Made by a program: the position numbers and the translations under genes. This document shows, piece after piece, positions 61,040 through 64,000 of a stretch of 64,000 bases of DNA; position 1 is the stretch's first letter, and each line of letters begins with the position of its first letter. This DNA comes from JAJTFA01 sp051715425. Lineage in GTDB: Bacteria; Bacteroidota; Bacteroidia; UKL13-3. The notes below the pieces were generated by a model. The model saw only the letters and a list, made by a program, of their open reading frames with translations, did no database searches and was not told the DNA's origin. The stretch is taken from assembly GCA_051715425.1 (NCBI GenBank), contig JBPXJS010000002.1:186001-250000 (forward strand). The letters are read 5' to 3'.

Positions 61040-62805
61040 CAGCGCAACAGTTTAATCGTTTCTTTCCCGTTTTCTGTTTCTGCCACCACCATATAAATTC
61101 CTTTCTTTAATTCATCAGGTGTGATGCTAAAACGATTTGATTGGAAACTGTTACTTAAAACCAGTTTTCCGGTAAGATCAAAAATTTGGATGGTTTTATT
61201 GCCGCTATAAGGAAAAACAAAAGTTAGCGCTGATTCGCCAGCTGCAAATCCGGCTGAGTTTTCTATAGTAAAAGAAACCTGTTTGATGCGGCCTGAGGAA
61301 ATGGAAGTAGAAAAATCACCCAATTCGCGGTTCACAAAATGTTTGCCCATTTTCCAGGAGTTGGATTTTCCATACACCAAACTATCAGCCTGCATAAATA
61401 ATTGGGCAGCCTGCAACATATTGGTATTAGGGGTGTAGGAGTGCATGGATACCAATAATAGTTTGGTGAGCATTTCACGGTTCACTTCCTCACCAATATC
61501 CAGAATAGCAGATGACCAAATTTCAGAATCGCTGTAAAAGTCACCGTTTTTGTTGCTGTATTTTTTATTGCTGTTGGCATTACGTCCGCTCCAGAAAGGG
61601 AATTGTCCGTTGGTTACCGGATTTGGTGCATCCCAGTTAAACATATATCTCCAGTTAAACGGAGCGTACTCGCGGGAATAAGTGGCGGCAATAATATCGC
61701 AATTGGCTTCTTCCAGCGCTCTTCTTTCTGTTCCTGTAATTCCGGCAGGGTTTAAGGAGTGTGAAATGGCATGGGTATATTCATGCACAATTACATCCGC
61801 ATCTTCGGCATCAGGCACTCCGCCCAGTCCGAAATTAAGAAGGGTATCCGGGGAGTAGGTAAATGAAGATACATCTCCGGTTCCGCTGTGTGCATCTACT
61901 TTTAACTGATAAGGAACCAAACTATCCAGCCCTATGCTGTTCATATACACCTGCAAATTGCTGATATGGTAAAGGGCCATTACTTCTTTAAACTCATTTG
62001 ACTTCCGGGTATAATCAAACAATGGTGTTTTTACCACTGCTCTGCCGTTGTATGGCGGCATATAATCGGCCACACGTGCAAATTTATTTTCCAGATAAAA
62101 GGAGTCGTTATTGAATGTGGCAGGAAAACTTACCAGTACCCTCTTGTCATTCATGGCCGCATAATCACTGTCGTTATAATGGAGCAGACCACCTTGTCCG
62201 TAAATCAAACCGGAAGGGGTAAGTGGATCGGGCCTGAAAACCTTGCCGTTTACAGTTGTATCATCATTGGCAAAATACAGGCGTGTTTCCGATTGCTGCA
62301 GGATATTTCCGCTTTTGTCGGTTATGATTTTATCATAGTTCTGCTGACGCTGATAAATTAAAACGGGAGTTCCTTTTACTTCCAGCAGATAGGGTGTTCC
62401 CTTACTGAGGTTTATTTCTTCATTCAGTTGCGCGGGCCAGGTGCTTACATCAGAGAGGTGATTAAAAACAGACAGTATTTCACCGGTTTGGGTGGTATTT
62501 ATTTTGATATATCCGTTCCATACCGGGATGCCGTATATTTCCTGTGTATAAAAACGGTGTATGCCAATTAAACTTCTGGTTTCGTGAGACAGCTTTAACA
62601 CTGCCTTTGGGTGGGAGAAGGGAGGCTGGTTTGATATAGCCTGAGTTGCATGAAGGTTTAACTGTTGAGGTATTGTTTGCAGTGTGGTGCAATTGCTTTC
62701 ATTGGCATGGATAAGGGCGTCTTGCAACTCGCTTACAGAAGGATTTTGTACCTGAGCAAATGCAAACAAGGGCAATGTAAAAAGGAAAAGGGTTATTTTT
62801 TTCAT
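61039..62805 (-). CDS. Gluzincin metalloprotease (M4/M36-like), tandem paralogue
   Basis: The 588-residue protein has a signal peptide (to FAFAQ), propeptide, HEYTHAISH (His341-His345), third ligand Glu in LEEANCDI, and a T9SS-type C-terminal domain (IQIFDLTGKLVLS, KKGIYMVVAE). It starts the two-gene unit and shares about half its residues with the downstream copy in the catalytic core by eye. Both seem intact, so the pair is a working tandem duplication. Confidence 0.86.
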   Translation of the reverse strand: MKKITLFLFTLPLFAFAQVQNPSVSELQDALIHANESNCTTLQTIPQQLNLHATQAISNQPPFSHPKAVLKLSHETRSLIGIHRFYTQEIYGIPVWNGYIKINTTQTGEILSVFNHLSDVSTWPAQLNEEINLSKGTPYLLEVKGTPVLIYQRQQNYDKIITDKSGNILQQSETRLYFANDDTTVNGKVFRPDPLTPSGLIYGQGGLLHYNDSDYAAMNDKRVLVSFPATFNNDSFYLENKFARVADYMPPYNGRAVVKTPLFDYTRKSNEFKEVMALYHISNLQVYMNSIGLDSLVPYQLKVDAHSGTGDVSSFTYSPDTLLNFGLGGVPDAEDADVIVHEYTHAISHSLNPAGITGTERRALEEANCDIIAATYSREYAPFNWRYMFNWDAPNPVTNGQFPFWSGRNANSNKKYSNKNGDFYSDSEIWSSAILDIGEEVNREMLTKLLLVSMHSYTPNTNMLQAAQLFMQADSLVYGKSNSWKMGKHFVNRELGDFSTSISSGRIKQVSFTIENSAGFAAGESALTFVFPYSGNKTIQIFDLTGKLVLSNSFQSNRFSITPDELKKGIYMVVAETENGKETIKLLR

Positions 62806-62845
62806 AGGTATAATGATGCTAAGATACCATAAAAGTTAATTTGGT

Positions 62846-63466
62846 TCAGTGTTCATGTACAAATTCCATTTCGAACATGCGCCTTTCATAAATAACCTGC
62901 AACACATTTTGAGCTACCGATTTGCGGATATCGAATGTAATTTCAATTTTATTATTGTTAAATTCATGGGTAAGAATGGTTGCACTGTGCTGTTTAAGTA
63001 GGTTAAATGCCAGCCCTTCATACTCATAATCAAAACAGATCTTATGCGTTTCCATAATCACATGCTCTGTTTTTTCTGCTTTCTGGAGGGCAAGAGCGGC
63101 TGTATTTCCATAAGCTTCAATTAAACCAGGTACACCCAGCTGTTTGCCCCCGAAATACCGTACCACCACCACAAGTATATGGGTAATATCCATAGATAAA
63201 ATGGCACGGAGGATGGGTTTGCCCGCTGTGTTATTGGGTTCTCTGTCGTCAGAGGATTTCTGGAATTCTCCGCCTTTTCCCAATACAAAAGCCCAGCAAT
63301 GATGGTCGGCCGAAGGGTGTTCTGTCTTCAGCTTATCTACTATTTCTTTTGCCTGGGTTTCGTTTTCAATATGGAAAGCCAATCCGATAAAACGACTTCC
63401 TCTGTCTTTATATTCGGCCTCTGTTGGTTTTTTTATGGTATGGTATATATCTGTAAATAACATCAT
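62846..63466 (-). CDS. IMPACT/YigZ-family protein
   Basis: The 206-residue protein has the UPF0029/IMPACT N-terminal domain with SSDDREPNNTAGKPIL and VVRYFGGKQLGVPGL, and the C-terminal DUF1949-like domain. Relatives (YigZ, yeast Yih1) modulate translation or stress responses. The bacterial function is not established. It starts 3 bases after the stop of the permease gene at the right edge. Confidence 0.88.
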   Translation of the reverse strand: MMLFTDIYHTIKKPTEAEYKDRGSRFIGLAFHIENETQAKEIVDKLKTEHPSADHHCWAFVLGKGGEFQKSSDDREPNNTAGKPILRAILSMDITHILVVVVRYFGGKQLGVPGLIEAYGNTAALALQKAEKTEHVIMETHKICFDYEYEGLAFNLLKQHSATILTHEFNNNKIEITFDIRKSVAQNVLQVIYERRMFEMEFVHEH

Positions 63467-63468
63467 AT

Positions 63469-64000
63469 TTATAAGGATATAAAGATAATAGCTACAATGG
63501 CCAATACCAAACCTGCTATGTTTTGTGTGTTCAGTTTTTCTTTAAAAAAGGTAATGGAAACAAATGTGGAAGCGGCCACAATCCCAATATTATTTACGGG
63601 AAAAATAACCGCACTGTTTGCTGCAAAATGAGATAAAGTTTTTACCAGAAAGAACATGCTAAAATAATTGGGAATGCCCAACGCCACGCCCCAAAGCATA
63701 TTTTTAACAGACAGCTTAAGGTTATTTACCGCCATCTGGTAAATCAATAATAAAGCACCTGTGATAAACGCCACACTAAATGCAGTGGTTACTGTATATG
63801 CACCAAAGTTCGGATTGTTGTTTTCTATATTCCAGCCTTTGGTAATGAGGTTAAAAGTGGTATCAATTACCCCGCTGCCGGCAAATACAATGATGGGCAA
63901 AATAATGGCCAGTTTCCCATGGGCATGGCTGCCTTCTTCTTTTTTACTGATGAGGTAAACGGCCACCAGGCTAAGCACAATGCCACCTATTTGTACAAGG
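63469..64000 (-). CDS. EamA-type permease, 3' part only
   Basis: The frame is open to the right edge, so 177 codons of the C-terminal half are visible, starting LVQIGGIVLSLVAVYLI. Five or so hydrophobic helices follow with the EamA repeat ending FFKEKLNTQNIAGLVLAIVAIIFISL, described in part only. The earlier in-frame Met at 63978 is internal. It is a different protein from the permease at 55166. Confidence 0.8.
   Translation of the reverse strand, partial: LVQIGGIVLSLVAVYLISKKEEGSHAHGKLAIILPIIVFAGSGVIDTTFNLITKGWNIENNNPNFGAYTVTTAFSVAFITGALLLIYQMAVNNLKLSVKNMLWGVALGIPNYFSMFFLVKTLSHFAANSAVIFPVNNIGIVAASTFVSITFFKEKLNTQNIAGLVLAIVAIIFISL

Overview
The window reads as chromosomal DNA of a Bacteroidota bacterium. 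Supporting signs are -7 promoter elements of the TAnnTTTG type in front of many genes, few Shine-Dalgarno sequences, secreted proteases with C-terminal type IX secretion (T9SS) sorting domains, two bacillithiol genes (bshC, bshB1), an rpmB-rpmG-DUF4295 ribosomal cluster, and many lipoproteins and outer-membrane barrels. I cannot place it to genus. About 70 protein genes and two tRNA genes are visible. There is no rRNA, CRISPR array or prophage.

Layout. 1-11.4 kb: flavin reductase (cut by the left edge), HAD hydrolase, tyrS with an unusual C-terminal extension, a Lys1/alanine-dehydrogenase-like enzyme, an ABC exporter, a patatin-barrel fusion, a LOG-family protein and the tyrosine-catabolism pair hppD and hmgA. 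11.6-21.5 kb: translation genes (thrS-infC-rpmI-rplT; rpmB-rpmG-DUF4295; ftsY-rimO), a crotonase and bshC. 21.8-31.2 kb: two SPOR-domain envelope proteins around a TrmH-type methyltransferase, mutS, tRNA-Gly and tRNA-Leu, a small lipoprotein, free-methionine sulfoxide reductase, an MFS carrier and dihydroorotase. 31.4-47.6 kb: an M36 protease, a metallo-beta-lactamase-fold hydrolase, mnmA, a subtilase, bshB1, an FNR-type reductase, a lipoprotein phosphoesterase, glutathione peroxidase, a PAS protein and a membrane pyrophosphatase with a metal-ligand-rich tail.

47.7-50.35 kb is the only clearly accessory segment. It holds a HEPN-domain protein, a 43-residue basic protein behind a perfect AT-rich palindrome, an IS1595-type element carrying a ribbon-helix-helix gene, and two orphan genes. 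The element has imperfect terminal inverted repeats (48569-48588 and 49776-49797). The genes on both sides start 12-19 bases outside them and read outward. A second, perfect 12-base inverted pair flanks the ribbon-helix-helix gene and looks like an operator pair controlling it and the transposase.

50.5-64 kb: a PorV/PorQ-like barrel next to a helix-hairpin-helix/outer-membrane protein, corA, an EamA permease, a MOSC protein, two lipoprotein/barrel gene pairs in mirror image, two tandem gluzincin proteases with T9SS-type tails, an IMPACT-family protein and a second EamA-type permease cut by the right edge. Genes are tightly packed. Convergent neighbours often overlap at their stops, and start-stop overlaps mark likely translational coupling.
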